In this document: in pieces, positions 1 through 11,657 of the stretch | Layout of the letters: each line of letters begins with the position of its first letter | How positions within the stretch are numbered: position 1 is the stretch's first letter | Assembly: GCF_963678635.1 (NCBI RefSeq) | Contig: NC_087071.1 | Location: 1,230,537-1,294,536, forward strand | Direction of reading: 5' to 3' | Origin: Symsagittifera roscoffensis | Taxonomy: Eukaryota; Xenacoelomorpha; Acoela; Convolutidae | DNA length: 64,000 nucleotides | Translations under genes and position numbers: made by a program | The notes under the pieces: model-generated | Told to the model about the DNA's origin: nothing | The model's database searches: none | What the model saw: only the letters and a program-made list of their open reading frames with translations

Positions 1-142
1 TTACAAAATTTCCGCAGATTCCGCGTACAAATAAGTGTAACGTAAGTTTTTGTCGTCAAAATTGTTGTGTCGCGGATTCCGCAACAGGCGAATATAGATA
101 ATTGCCCGGGATTCCTCAACTCTAAGTGCATTCCGCAAATGT
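1..142. repeat. Cluster of ATTCCGCAA-like motifs, left part
   Basis: Short motifs resembling GGATTCCGCAA recur several times here (for example near 14, 74 and 129) up to the start of the TIR element at 143. The same motif reappears beyond that element at about 1595-1860. The simplest reading is one older repeat interrupted by the TIR element. No coding function is seen; the short ORF across 67-270 is not supported by anything else. Confidence 0.4.
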
Positions 143-1261
143 CCCGGGTTGACCTCCATAGACCGAAAATGCTAATCATGCAATTTCATACACTTAGTCT
201 ATGGAAAAATGCTAGTCATACAAATTTGATTAAAAATCTCTTCATTAAAGAAAGGAAAAAAATGGTATGAAAAAAAATGCTAACCATACAATTTCCAAAT
301 CTCTTCAATAAAAAAAGGAAAAAAATGGTATGAAAAAAAATGTTAACCATACAATTTCCATATAAGGAATTTGTATGATTGAAATTTTTTTAAAATTTTT
401 TTTTGTTAAAAAAAAGCTTTGAACAATCAATTCAACTGCTGGCAAAACAATTAATCATTTTTTGGGCTGCTACGACTGAAAACTTTGACTTTTTTTATTT
501 TTGTTTTCTGAAAAAAAAACACTAGTCATAAAATTTCCATATATGGAAATTGTATGACTAGCATTTTGTTGATGGCGACGACGACAAAAATTTTTGAAAT
601 TGCCCCCAAAAAATTTTTGTGTTTTTTTTCCCAACCGCAAATTGATTTTCGTATTCAAACAAACAATTTTTGAAAAAAAAAATTTTGCATGCAAAATTTA
701 ATTTTTTGTGTGTATAACGTAGTCCTGGATTTAATAATATTGAATTTTTTTTTCGTTTTCTCTTCATAACTTTTTTCAAAAACGCTTTAAGCTCCTCTCT
801 CTTTTGTATGACATGTTTTTGTAAGCCCTGATCAATGTCTGCTAAATTAAAAATTCAAATTTAAAAATAATCATTTTTGAAAATTTTTGCCAAAATTTAA
901 AAATTCATTACTTTCGTTATATTAATTGTCTGAGACAAAAGTAACACATATCAGGCTGTTTCCAATGCATTTTCAATGCGAGACGGCCAAACCGTTGGTT
1001 ACTACGTTTGAGTAATCAAGGGTTATGTAATTTGTGTTCGGTTACGAACACAACCAAAAAGTTTTGAGAAATTAAAATGTAAAAAATCAATATTTTTGAT
1101 TTATGGAAAAATTCTAGTCATACAATTTCCATATATGAAAAAATACTAATCATAGACCTTTCATGCAATTTTCTGTACGTATGGAATTGTATGGAAAGTT
1201 TATGACTAGCATTTTTCCATAAATGGAAATTGTATGACTAGTATTTTTGGTCATCACGGGG
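143..1261 (-). mobile_element. TIR element (MITE-like), copy A, reverse orientation
   Basis: This is one of four related copies (A-D) recognised by shared ends and interior. The left end reads CCCGGGTTGAC and the right end GGTCATCACGGGG, which is roughly its reverse complement. The interior carries family landmarks in reverse complement relative to copy D: GTAGTCCTGGAT, CTGATCAATGTCTG and many CATACAATTTCC/GGAAATTGTATG blocks. No transposase ORF is present, so it looks non-autonomous. TA follows the right end at 1262-1263, but the left flank is not TA. It is longer than copy B because CATACAATT-type blocks are repeated near both ends. Confidence 0.65.
522..561. repeat. 40-bp near-perfect palindrome inside copy A
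   Basis: Arms starting CTAGTCATA and ending TATGACTAG read towards a central CCATATATGG, with a single mismatched pair. Shorter versions of the same palindrome recur in the other copies of the family. It could form a hairpin or cruciform, or mark subterminal transposase-binding repeats. Confidence 0.8.
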
Positions 1262-1594
1262 TAAGTGGCATCCACATGTTGTAAGTGGGCTCCCAACTTC
1301 TTTTGATATTGAATGTGCATATGGAAAATTAAAAGCTAGAGCTGGAATTCTTATTTTTGTCAATGCGGAATTTAAAAGGAAGGACTTAATCATTGTTAGC
1401 GAAATCCGCGAACAAATCTCATAACATTGGTAAACTAAATCGGTGGATACCATCTCTTTAGATTTCTGGATACATACATCAGCAAAAAACTTTGGAATAA
1501 TCGTTTTGGTATATGGCAAAAAAAGTAAATTGTTATATGGCGAAAAAAAGTAAAATATATGTAAACGGAATATGCAAACAAATTACGGGTTGCG

Positions 1595-1860
1595 CTTAAA
1601 GCTGCGGATTTCGCAAAAACTCATTTTAACTCTACACGTCTGTTTGTTTGTTTGTGGATTCCACAAACTGATCTGGATTCCGCAAATACGGTTGCGATTC
1701 CACAAAACGCCTGTTTTTGGAGCAATTTTGAGTGGTACAGTCTTTTAGATATTTATTTGTGGAATCCAAAACAGCAAAGAAGATCAAATGAAATAACAAT
1801 GTTGCAAATTCCGCAAAAGTCTGATTTTGAACTGTTCCGGAGTCCGCTTTCAATGCGCAG
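1595..1860. repeat. Cluster of ATTCCGCAAA/ATTCCACAAA motifs, right part
   Basis: About eight variants of GGATTCCGCAAA, on either strand, lie in about 270 bp (for example near 1664, 1676, 1698, 1760, 1806 and 1845). They match the cluster before copy A. Overlapping ORFs on both strands here are by-products of the repeats. Confidence 0.4.
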
Positions 1861-3337
1861 AATGCACATTTTGGCCTGGTAATGCACGGGAAACTTCTTC
1901 AGTGGTAGAACAATACCATCGAAACTACAAGATGGTTTGTAAATTAAGATAAAAATGTCTTGTTCTTTGTATTCAAGCAATTGACTCACTTTTGATAAAT
2001 GAAACCGGCCAACAAATTTGGAAGAAAAAAAATGCCCGAGAGCAGAAGAAAAAGCTATGATTTCGTTCTGGCCTTCCCCCAAAAAATCATCCTACATTTT
2101 TTTTATTTCATCATTATTTGGATTGTTCAACACAATTGTTGTTTCTGATGATTTGTACGGATAAAATTGAAGATAAATGAAAACATAATTTGGGCAGCAT
2201 TATTCAGTTTTGGTGACTGTGCTTTCCAAAAAATTCCACCTATTGGTGCTAAAACTAAACCGATGTACGATTGATTTATAACACAAGCTTTAAAATGTCA
2301 GTTTTTGCAGATAGTTTCAAAAAGCTTGATGAGTTAAGGAAGGAGAGTCTCAGAACAAAGATTTTGAGCACCAAAACGATAGCGATCTGGGTAACACCAG
2401 GGAGCAAATTTGTATTACCCGTGTTGACCTCTATTCAGGAAAACAGGTAGCATTGCAATTTCATAATTGTAACATTTAGAAAAATGCTATAATAACAACT
2501 TCATACCATGAAAAGTGTGTTAATGGCTACAAAAATTTGGTATTCTTTTTCTGCTACAAAAATCAGGTTCATTGTTGATAAAAAATCAGTAAGGTTTTTT
2601 GAACTACATTGAGAGGCTCAAATTTCTAGTAAAACGCCTGTCATGCAAACTATTACAACTAGAGATGGAAAAACTTCAAATTGGCAAAAGATAATTTCAG
2701 TAAGTTTTCAAAAAACGAAATCCAGATAAAATTTCTTGCAGAATATCAATTTATGTGTTTAAAGTAGCCCGGACAAAATCTTCTCACAAAAAAAAACCAA
2801 AAAAAAACAGAAAGTGTGTTTTCCCGCACCGAGACCCAGTAGATTTTAATCGATTAGAATGGATTTTGGAAACGAAATTATTGCCTTATAATTCATCACA
2901 GGTGTAGTATTTCAGTATTTTTTCTGACAAAAATAATCCTTCATTATCCCTTCTAATCGGTTGTCAACGATTATTATTTGCGACAAAAATGATGATTTTC
3001 GTCAAGAAAATTTATTATGACCTATAGATCTATTAGTTTGTTAATTCTGTTTTTAGTTCTAATTAAGTCTGGAACAAAAAAGACAAGACCTAAACTTACA
3101 AAATGTTCCGTAAAACAACATATAATAATTGAAAGCACAGTTAAGATGTTTGAATGTTCATATTCATTGAAGAATTTTCTCATTAAACAGGGGCACAACA
3201 GCGGTTCGCCGTGATGAGCTGTACAGCTCTTGTGTTGGTCCTTTCCCCCGTGGATAAATGGTCTTAATGTCTTAATGTCATTGAAGACTACTCCCAATGC
3301 ATACTTCTCCCATCTATCCTATATACGTTATGAGTGG
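1861..3337. other. AT-rich sequence without a recognised gene
   Basis: Only short ORFs without recognisable domains are present. A perfect 14-bp palindrome, GAGCTGTACAGCTC, lies near 3217. Poly-A and poly-T tracts are frequent. No RNA gene is recognised. Confidence 0.4.
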
Positions 3338-3531
3338 GCATCGGGTATGCCAATCGGTGACCTCAACGGGGATCAGTTAGGAAAACCAGTGACCTCAGCA
3401 GACACCAGTTAGGAGAACCAGTGACCACAGCGTGCATCGGGTAGGAAAACCAGTGACCTCAGCGGGCATCGGGTTGGAGAGCCAGTTTACTCAGCGGGGA
3501 GCATCGGGCAGGAGAACTAATGACCCCAGCA
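3338..3531. repeat. Minisatellite, about 32 bp unit, six degenerate units
   Basis: Successive units share GCATCGGGTAGGAAAACCAG followed by TGACCTCAGCG, with unit-to-unit substitutions and small indels. It is much richer in G and C than its surroundings and directly abuts the next repeat tract. A 60-aa ORF that runs into it is a repeat artefact. Confidence 0.75.
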
Positions 3532-3559
3532 AGGTCTGTTTGAGCTGAATTCAAGAAAA

Positions 3560-4712
3560 CGTACATTAACATACAACACTTTCAGAGACACACACGGACA
3601 AATAAACAGACGCACATACATACGCCTTAGGAGACCAACAGACAGACGAACATACAGCCACATACAGGCGCACAAGGAGACACAGACATGTGCACATATA
3701 CATGCAGACAGACAGATACAGACATTCACACAGTTACACACACACATACACACACATGCCTTTATACAGTTACAGATAAAGACACACTTACAGAGGCACT
3801 TAAAGAAACAAATGCAGACACACAAAATGACTCGTGCACAGAGGCACATAGAGGTACATAGACGAGGCAGTTACCGCTACATGTAGACAAAAAACAAGTG
3901 GCTCATACGGACACCTAAACAGACGCATTACAGAAGCAGAGCTATACGCACACACAGTTGCACAAATAGACCCACAAAATTTACGCACAAACAAGCGCGC
4001 AGTCAGATGCAAAAGCAGATGCACGATCATACGCACAAACAGACGCGCAAACAGACGCACAGAACTACGCGCCCAGACACGCACATAGACATATAGTCAA
4101 GAATGCATATACGGACAGTTAAAAAATAACGCACATTAGGTCACACAGAGACGCACATATACAAACAAATATAGACAAAGTCACATATACAGCTACATAT
4201 ATAGAAATTCTTACAGAGACACATACGGACACATAAACCGAGGCGTATACAGAAGCACAGACAGACGCATATACATATGCAAAATGATACGCACAAACAG
4301 ACACACTTAAAGAGGCTTTTCCGGACACGTCAACAAAATGCATATAGGGACGCGCACAAAAAAAGCGCTGACAGAAAAACAGACCGATGCAAAAGCACGT
4401 AACGACACCCTCATAGATGCTTATTCCAACACTGAAACAAGACGCATATACAAACACACAACAGAAGCACAAAGATAGCAGCAAATACCGACGCACATGG
4501 AAATACATTGGTAGACGTACAAACAAACGCAAAAACTGACGCACACACATCCCCACTTAGAGAGTTATAGGCAGACGCAGAGATATACTAACAAACAAAC
4601 GCACAGACAGATACACAAATAGATGCATATACAGACACACAGACATACGCACCTAGACACCCAGACACGCACGTATACAGATAGAGACAGAGGAGTACAT
4701 ACATTTACACAT
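3560..4712. repeat. Degenerate ACAGACGCACA-type simple repeat tract
   Basis: About 1.15 kb of degenerate alternating-purine/pyrimidine repeats such as CACACAGACGCACATA with interspersed GACAGA and TACATA. The opposite strand reads through as long Cys/Val/Leu-rich ORFs (3517-3849, 3800-4084, 4119-4556). These are expected from GTGTGT-type repeats and are not genes. Confidence 0.85.
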
Positions 4713-5099
4713 ATGATTTACTCCCAGAAGAAATGTCTTTTAACAATGAAACTGCTATATTGAAGGTTTTTTTCAGTAAAACGTAAAATTCAAAACAAGA
4801 TATCAAAAAATTATTAACAGAAATTGGGGGTTTTAGATTTGCACTAACGTATTTATTTTATTTATGTTATAAAAAGACTAGGGAAAGCAATTTTTTTTTT
4901 CAATTTTACGATGAAAAGAACAAAGTTAAATTAAAGTGCTTTTTTTTCTCTCTTTTTTAAAAAAAGTTTAGTTTAGAAGAGTAGTATTGAACTATCTAGA
5001 AGAAGAAACGTTTTTTAATCCTTCTATGGAAAGGTTCAGTAAAGTTTTTAGAGTTATAGTTTTCACACAAAAATCAAAATAGTTTTTGTTTGCTCGAGT
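4713..5099. other. AT-rich sequence, nothing recognised
   Basis: Long A and T tracts and no ORF of note. It joins the simple repeat tract to the first copy of a dispersed duplication. Confidence 0.4.
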
Positions 5100-6013
5100 T
5101 AGCTAAAAAAGCTAATAACGTCAGTTAATTTTTCTTCAAATATTTCAAGTTTTTGTAGAAAACTAACTTCAAGCGATCGATTAATAATCCAAGGAAAATT
5201 GGTCCCAAAAATTTTTCCTTGCTAGTAAAATTGATAAAACATCAAAAAAGCAATATAAGGCTCACAATAATTATAGTCAGTTTAAACCTTATTTTTTATT
5301 TTTGAAGCAAAGCTTTGAAGCAGAAACAGGGAATTTTATCTAGAAATGTTCAAAAACAATTTAAAAAGAAATTTTTGTCTTTTTATATGTCGTTTTTCAA
5401 GTTTTCTTTTGGAATTGTTTGTAAACTAGAGAAATAATAATAAATCTCGGAAATTCAGCTTCGAGTTATCGGCTAAAAAAAGCGCTTATCCAAAATCTCT
5501 TTTTAATGTTCAATTTAAAAAAGATAATCGACCAAACCGACTCAGTTAGTCGATGTTTTTTTTTCAAATTAATTTTTTCTTGCTTGTCTACTGATTAGAT
5601 TAAGATTTGCAGTTTTTTAATTCAAAACTAAGGAAATTTAAAATCCTCAAAAAACTGCTACGTTCACAGACATTTTTGAATATCAAAAAATTTTGGATCA
5701 TTTTTCATTAATGGTTTCACGCCAGGTTGAACTCGATCGTTCGTTGCGTTGGTTTGGCGTCAGTTTTATCTTTTGAACAAAAGCAAAATAAATCAGGTTG
5801 ATAAAACTTAATCGTGAGAAAAAATTTGACGTAATGTTTGCTCATTTTCTGATTTTTGACAAAAATAAATAACTTTTTGTGTGGACTCCTTACATGGCAA
5901 GCAAAGAAGTCAACCCGCGCAGGTACTTTTCGTAATTTATTTTCTAGATCGCAAATATTGAGATTCATGTATCATAGCGGAGTTCTGATAGAGTTCGATG
6001 ATCTTCAATAAAA
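5100..6013 (+). repeat. Dispersed duplication, copy 1
   Basis: It aligns by eye with 7150-7395 plus 8147-8782. Shared landmarks in order are TTTTTGTAGAAAACTAA, CTAGAGAAA..ATAAATCTC, ACTGATTAGATT, TTTAAAATCCTCAAA, CTGCTAC, TTTTGGATCA, TTAATCGTGA and GATGATCTTCAAT. Divergence is substantial, so the duplication is old. No coding capacity is evident. This copy lacks the TIR element found in the other copy. Confidence 0.6.
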
Positions 6014-6251
6014 TGGGGGGTGGAAATCCTGACAAAATACTATTATGTTAATCTAAGGTTTTCACAGGAACCAATTATACGGTACAAGCTATAAAAAATA
6101 CAAGCTACAGCAAATCGTAATGCTTAGTGAAGAACATTGTTTGAGCAGTAGCATGATAGTCCAGAAATTTCAAAAATCGATAAAACTGCAAACAGCGCCA
6201 ACTTTTAAACAGGATCAAATAAACGAAAACTATACAAATATTACAGTTCAG

Positions 6252-6640
6252 GGGGGATCCAGGATTTTTTTTAACGAGGGGGAGGGGGGACAAATTTTCG
6301 TAATTTTGTCGAACTTTTTTGAGGTCGATCAATTTGTTTTTCTGAGCCCTTCTAAAACGCTAGAAAGACCCCATTTTGATCAAACTTTCTGAAACGCAAG
6401 CAAGGCGTTTTTAGGGACTTTTTGGAAAAGTTTGACCAAAAAATTGCATTTTTTTGGCGCGCACTCACCCTCAAAAATAGTATATATTGTCGCCGAAGGC
6501 ACATTTAGAAAAATTTTAGGATCCGTCACCAGAAGAGGACATCTTAAAATAGTACAAAGGAGGGAGCCTTTGAGTTGGCAGGTGGTCAAAATCCTGAAGA
6601 AGGGAGTCCGCCTCCTGCCCCCCCCCCCCCTAAAACAGCG
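6252..6640. mobile_element. Possible short TIR element with G/C-run ends
   Basis: The left end reads CAGGGGGGATCCAGGA. The right end has TCCTG, then a run of C, then TAAA, roughly the inverse of the left end. The interior, about 390 bp, has no transposase. Such G-run ends are common in small DNA transposons of invertebrates. With one copy only and a weak match of ends, this is tentative. Overlapping ORFs on both strands (6380-6664 and 6432-6680) are not convincing genes. Confidence 0.3.
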
Positions 6641-7149
6641 TGTGCTACAGTTGCCTGCAATCAACTGTTGTCTCTGCTAAAGGTTGATGCAAATATCAAG
6701 CTTCAATATCGTGTGTAAGAAGATCTCGGACTAGCATGTAGATCAATCTTTAAGGTCAACTGTTTCCGTAATGTTGTTCCCGTAAAATCTTAAGTAAAAA
6801 AAGCACCGAGAATACCCGTTCTGCTACAGTATTATAATATCAAAGTAATAATTTGCAAAACTGTAGCATATATCAACAATAGATGTCTTTGAGACACCTA
6901 AAATCATATAATTCCAATGCCAGCAAGTTTGTATTAGCGGAGCATTGATGGTGCAAAGTTTTGTAATCAATTGCTTAGCGTAAAATCAGAGAAAAAAGGC
7001 TTCCTATTTTACTTGAACGTAAAAAAGGATCCTTTTGCAAACGACATCTTTCTACAACATCACAAAAGCAATATATGAACCACATTCGAAATACAATTTT
7101 TTTTGCAGGTAAAATATTTTAAAAACAACGAGCATGGTTAGGTTAAGTC
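6641..7149. other. AT-rich sequence, nothing recognised
   Basis: There is no coherent ORF, repeat or RNA gene. It lies between the putative G/C-run element and the second copy of the dispersed duplication. Confidence 0.35.
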
Positions 7150-8782
7150 TTGCTTGCTTTCTGCTCAAGTTTTCAGCATACTATTGACTCAGTTTTTCTT
7201 AAAAAATGAATTTTTTGTAGAAAACTAATTCTGAAACTTAAGGAAAGATGGCACCAAAATGTTTTATTGTTGACAGTCATTTTTGCAAGAGAAAACAAAC
7301 TAGGAACCACTTACTTGTAAATTTTTGTTTCAAACCTTTACTTCTTTTGTTAAAACAAACTTTCAGAACAGAATCAAGAACTTTATAACAAAAAACCGGA
7401 ATGACCAAAACTTTTTATCATACAATTTCCATATATGAGAAACTTCTTCTTATATAATTTCATACAATTCCATACGTACAAAAAATTGTTTGAAAACTCT
7501 ATGATAATCATTTTTCCATTCCATATATGGAAATTGTATGATGGGTGTTTTTCCATAAACCAAAAAGTTGATTTTTTGTTTCTAATTTTAATTTCTGAAA
7601 AATTTTGAACTGTGTTTGTAACTTAACACAAGTGACAGAGACCTTGCTTTGCTCGAAGCGCGAAAAGTTGGACGGTCTTGCATGTATAATGCATAGAAAA
7701 TGACCTGGATTGTCTTACAGCTGTTTTTCACAAATGATAAAATGAAGTAACAATTTTTTTCAAAGATGATTATTTGAAAACTTGGATTTTTAAAAATTAT
7801 CAGACATTGATCAAGGCATACCTAAATATGCCATACAAAAGAAATAGGAAGTTTTCAGAGTTTTTGAAAAAAATACACTGCGAAAAGGAAAAAACCCAAC
7901 ATTATTGTATCCAGGACTACGTATATGGGAATTGTATGATAAAGCATTTTTTTCAAAAAACGAAAACCTTGGTTTTTTTAACACCAGACTGTTTCATTAG
8001 AATCAAACAGCCAGAGAAAAAAGTTTTTATCTTGTTTCAACCCTTTTTAAAAATTGTATGAAAATTTTATTGCAAGCTTTTTTCCACACATTTGATGTAT
8101 GGAATTGTATGATAAGCACTTTCGGTGTATGGAGCTCAACCTGGGGTTGTTGAAAGCTAGTCAAAAAATGAAACTTGTCATTTGTCAGAAATTCTCATTA
8201 ATTTATTTGAAAGCTAGAGAAAAATTTATAAATCTCAACGATAAGGCCTTAAATTATTGTTTAGGAAAAAAAAATTGGTGAACCATGATCCTGTTTCAGG
8301 ATTAAATTAAAATAAGTTAAAATTAAGATTCTAAAGCATTTCAATAAGTCGATGTTTTCGAAAGAAATTTTTTTTAAAGAAAATTTTGCATGCGTGTCCA
8401 CTGATTAGATTAGAATAGGCAATTTTATAGAAAAAAAATTGAAACAAGTTTAAAATCCTCAAAGGTCTGCTACATTAGCATCACTAGTGCATAACAAAAG
8501 TTTTTGGATCAAATTTAATTGAGATTTTCACGACATTTTGCCGTCAATTTTTACAATTGGATTGGGCTAAAAAATCAAGCTCAAAATTTAATCGTGAAAG
8601 AGGGTTTGACAGAATTTTTGCTCAATTTTTCATTTTGGACAAAAGTAAAAGACTCTTTATATGGACTTGCATGATGATCAACGAGGTGGACCCGGACAAG
8701 TTTTATTAGTTTTATACGTCAGAAAATTTGAGATTCAATATCAAAGCGCTATTGTGATAAATCCGATGATCTTCAATGAATA
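7150..8782 (+). repeat. Dispersed duplication, copy 2, split by TIR element B
   Basis: The parts before 7396 and after 8146 match the copy at 5100-6013 in the same order, while 7396-8146 is absent from that copy. The pair therefore acts as a filled-site and empty-site comparison for the TIR element. No coding function is seen. Confidence 0.6.
7396..8146 (+). mobile_element. TIR element (MITE-like), copy B
   Basis: It begins CCGGAATGACC and ends GCTCAACCTGGG. The interior follows the family order: CATACAATTTCC palindrome, a block with AACACAAGTGA, ATTATCAGACATTGATCAAGGCATA, GTATCCAGGACTACGTA, CACCAGACTGTTTCATTAGAATCA and a GGTGTATGGA end block. At about 750 bp it is the shortest of the four. 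No transposase ORF is present; the 95-aa ORF at 7774-8061 is AT-rich filler. Confidence 0.7.
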
Positions 8783-9720
8783 TAAGTTGGAGTTTCTGAG
8801 ATAAATTTTTTAATTTTTATCTTATACATGCTCCGTTGTGCCAGTTCGTACATGCTCTGGTCAGTTAGCGCCACCCAATTGCACATCATCTTAGATTGAT
8901 CCAGACATACGTTCGGGTACACCCTGCAGTTCTGCAACTTAGTTTGGCCATCTCTTTTCCCTCGATCTGACCAATTTGTTTGCCAGTTCCAGCAATTTGC
9001 TCGAGCCACCGCCTGGTTGCAACTTTCAAATTTTTCTAGTACAAATTCTGCAGTTCTGCATCGTAAATGCCATCTATGAGCTGCTCTCAGTTAGTGTCGT
9101 CTCTCGCTTGGGAACCCATATTTATGTCTTCCTCGCCTCGAAAACACCCTAAGACTTTCCTTGTTGCCCTGCACTGGGCTTTTGATTTTGGCTCTGGCTA
9201 CTTAATAATCTAAAACAGTATTATCGAGAGATCCAATTCGATAAAAAAAAATTTTCGAGCTAGACTCAGGGAAGCCTTCGACTTTGTCCCTGAAGTGATG
9301 AGACGAACTTGTGAATTTTTGAGCTCCCATCCTGCCAAGCACGTACGCAGCACCCTCATAGGCTGTTGTTCGACTTCTGGTCGGTTGACGTCTACAACTC
9401 AAGCGAAGTTTTTCCTCAATTCTACCCTTATCTAATATCCTCATGACGGGATTCCATCTCGCCGCAGCGTTCCGATTCCAAACATCCCTTGTCATTCGCA
9501 TTCGCAGCCGATACCGATGCCTCGGTAAGCGACGTTCGCTCTTTGTCGTTCATGCTCGCCCACAAAAGCGCCAACATCGGTTAAGGGGCTGGCTTTTCTT
9601 ATTCGTTTCAAATTCTAACATAATTGGCACCGCAATGTGGTCCGCTGTATATCAAATTAAGCGATATGACCAAAGTGCACTGCAATACTCAACCCCGAAA
9701 ATTCTTTTTTGGCCTTAATC
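8783..9720 (-). other. GC-richer island, possible decayed exons
   Basis: Base composition changes sharply to a more balanced mixture than anywhere else in the first 24 kb. The minus strand has ORFs at 8773-9009 and 9202-9501, and another minus-strand frame around 9415-9555 also reads as plausible protein (Trp/Met/Glu/Ser-rich). No family is recognised, and no consistent exon chain with splice sites could be fixed. It could be host exons, a gene remnant or a decayed transposon. Confidence 0.3.
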
Positions 9721-10359
9721 CTTTAATGAACAACGTTGAGTGCCCATTTTTGGTCACTGTTCTTTTGGCTGTATCGCTTCCACTCGCAATCGCAAGAACT
9801 TTCAAAATTAAAAGCATTCAGATAAAAACAAATACAGATACAGTGGGCTCTAAAAAGCTCAATAAACTAGTAATCTGATAAGTAACAAGAGGGTCCACGA
9901 TCAAGTGAACCAACCGCTTCTTTGCGTTTCAACGTCCTGTTTATTAAATACCAGCTATCAATTTGCATTCAGTCCTTTCGTGCAATTACTCATTTTGACC
10001 TGCTTTTATAAGTAAGACCTTCGACACCTATTCTCAAAGGCTGGGATCTGTCCACTTTCTGTTATTATTATGGATTTTTTATGCAATTCTGGGTCAAATC
10101 ACCAGAGAGTCATATAAAGGTCATCCGGCGTCTGCATAAAAACTATGAGGTTAGTATCCAAAAAAGTTCAATCCATATCTCATTAGTATCTCCTAATTTG
10201 TACCTTTTTTCAGGTCCATCTTCACTTTTTCTGGGAAAAGACTATTGAAACAGGAAGGAAATGCCGAAGGGCTCCAATCACCATATTTTTTTCGGGTTTG
10301 TAAATAGTGTCTTTTTTGAATAAGTATTTTTCCAAGTTCGCATGATTTCGAGTTTGCTC
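9721..10359. other. AT-rich sequence, nothing recognised
   Basis: Only short ORFs without domains are present. It precedes the tandem duplication. Confidence 0.35.
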
Positions 10360-11657
10360 ATACTGAGATTTTTATAAACAGCAAATGAAAAACTTTTATT
10401 TATTTGAGTTTGAACGTCATTCTATCCAGTTTGGCTCAAACGTGATTAAGTGTGACCGCAATTCGTCTCACATATATTACCAATTTCTGGTTGTTAGTTG
10501 TTTTGTCATATTCGCTGTTCATCACTGGAAAAGTTATGAGCTTAAATTAATGCAATTTTCAAAAGAAGTTATCAAAATTTTGATGATCAATTGGTTGCAA
10601 AGAATACGAAAGGTTCGTTCGTTTTTGTTTTTAAGTTACCCTGGTTGAAATTGTGTGCGCAAATTGTCAACTGCCAATCAAGTGTTTTTTTTATTTGTGC
10701 AACACTCTCCTAAAAAAGAAAGTCCCTAAAACTACGTGAACCAAAGTTAAGATCAGCACTTGACATTTAAACGACCTGTGTTTTTTCGCTGCTGTTAGAT
10801 TCGGGAATACAAACTTGCAAGAGGCAGTAAATTTTAATCGGTGTTACTAACTTGCTTACGATTTTTTCAATAACCCAGCGTTACCAGCACTGGAGTTTCG
10901 TTAATGATAATCGACTAAAGTGTCATGTTTAACTCAGCATTTATTATATTACACAAACAATTGATTATGATCCAAAAAAATGAAAAACAGTCTGAGATTT
11001 TTTAAAATCAAAATTATCTATTAAAATCGATTGAAAGATTTTTTTAAAAAGCTAATTGATAAGTTTTACGAATTTAGCAAACTTTTCAAATTATCTAATT
11101 TCCTTCCATTTTAAGGTAGTTCATGGTGAACGTTTCCGTTTCATAATTTTCAATTTCGACAATAGATTTTTAAATATTTTTTAAAACTTTTTGATCAATT
11201 TGGAAGTTAAGCAATCTACTCAATTCCTTTAACTGTTATTTTTTACCATCGCCATAGTAAAAAGATTGAGATTCGCCCAATACCCCTCCTCACCCATTAC
11301 TCTTCCCACGACCACCTCCCCGCCGCTTGAACGGTAAAATTGAGAGTGATCAATAAGGGGGAGGGGTGGTGAACTGGGAGTGGGGGGTTTAAACGTTTAT
11401 GAGTTTCCTAATTGAAGGGTGTGTGTGAAAGAAGGGGCGGTTGTCAAACGTTGAGGGAGACTGGTAATACTTGGGATGAACGTGTTGGTTCGGTGTCTAA
11501 AATTGTAGAACAATTGGTAAAAGATTTTGGTACCTGCAATCTTTTCTCATCCAAACGTTTCAAGAGTTTAATTAGCTCTATGCAATTTCTGCAAAAAAAA
11601 ATTGATTTTCATGGGTTTTTGTGTTCTAAAAAATTGCTTATATTGTCAAACTAATCA
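10360..11657 (+). repeat. 1.3 kb tandem duplication, unit 1
   Basis: It starts ATACTGAGATTTTTATAAAC and ends just before the next ATACTGAGATTTTTGTAAAC. Long blocks are almost identical to unit 2, for example from GTTGCAAAGAATACGAAAGG through AACTTGCAAGAGGCAGTAAA. Other blocks differ by small indels and substitutions. Both units carry an 87/65-aa ORF ending FLFLSYPG. The shorter ORF in unit 2 and the many indels argue against it being a gene. A G/C-rich patch with CCTCCTCACCC and GGGGAGGGG is present in both. Confidence 0.85.

Noticed and set aside
3517-4556. Long minus-strand Cys/Val-rich ORFs
   Set aside because: They are translations of the degenerate CACAGACGCA simple repeat and have no domain or splice context.
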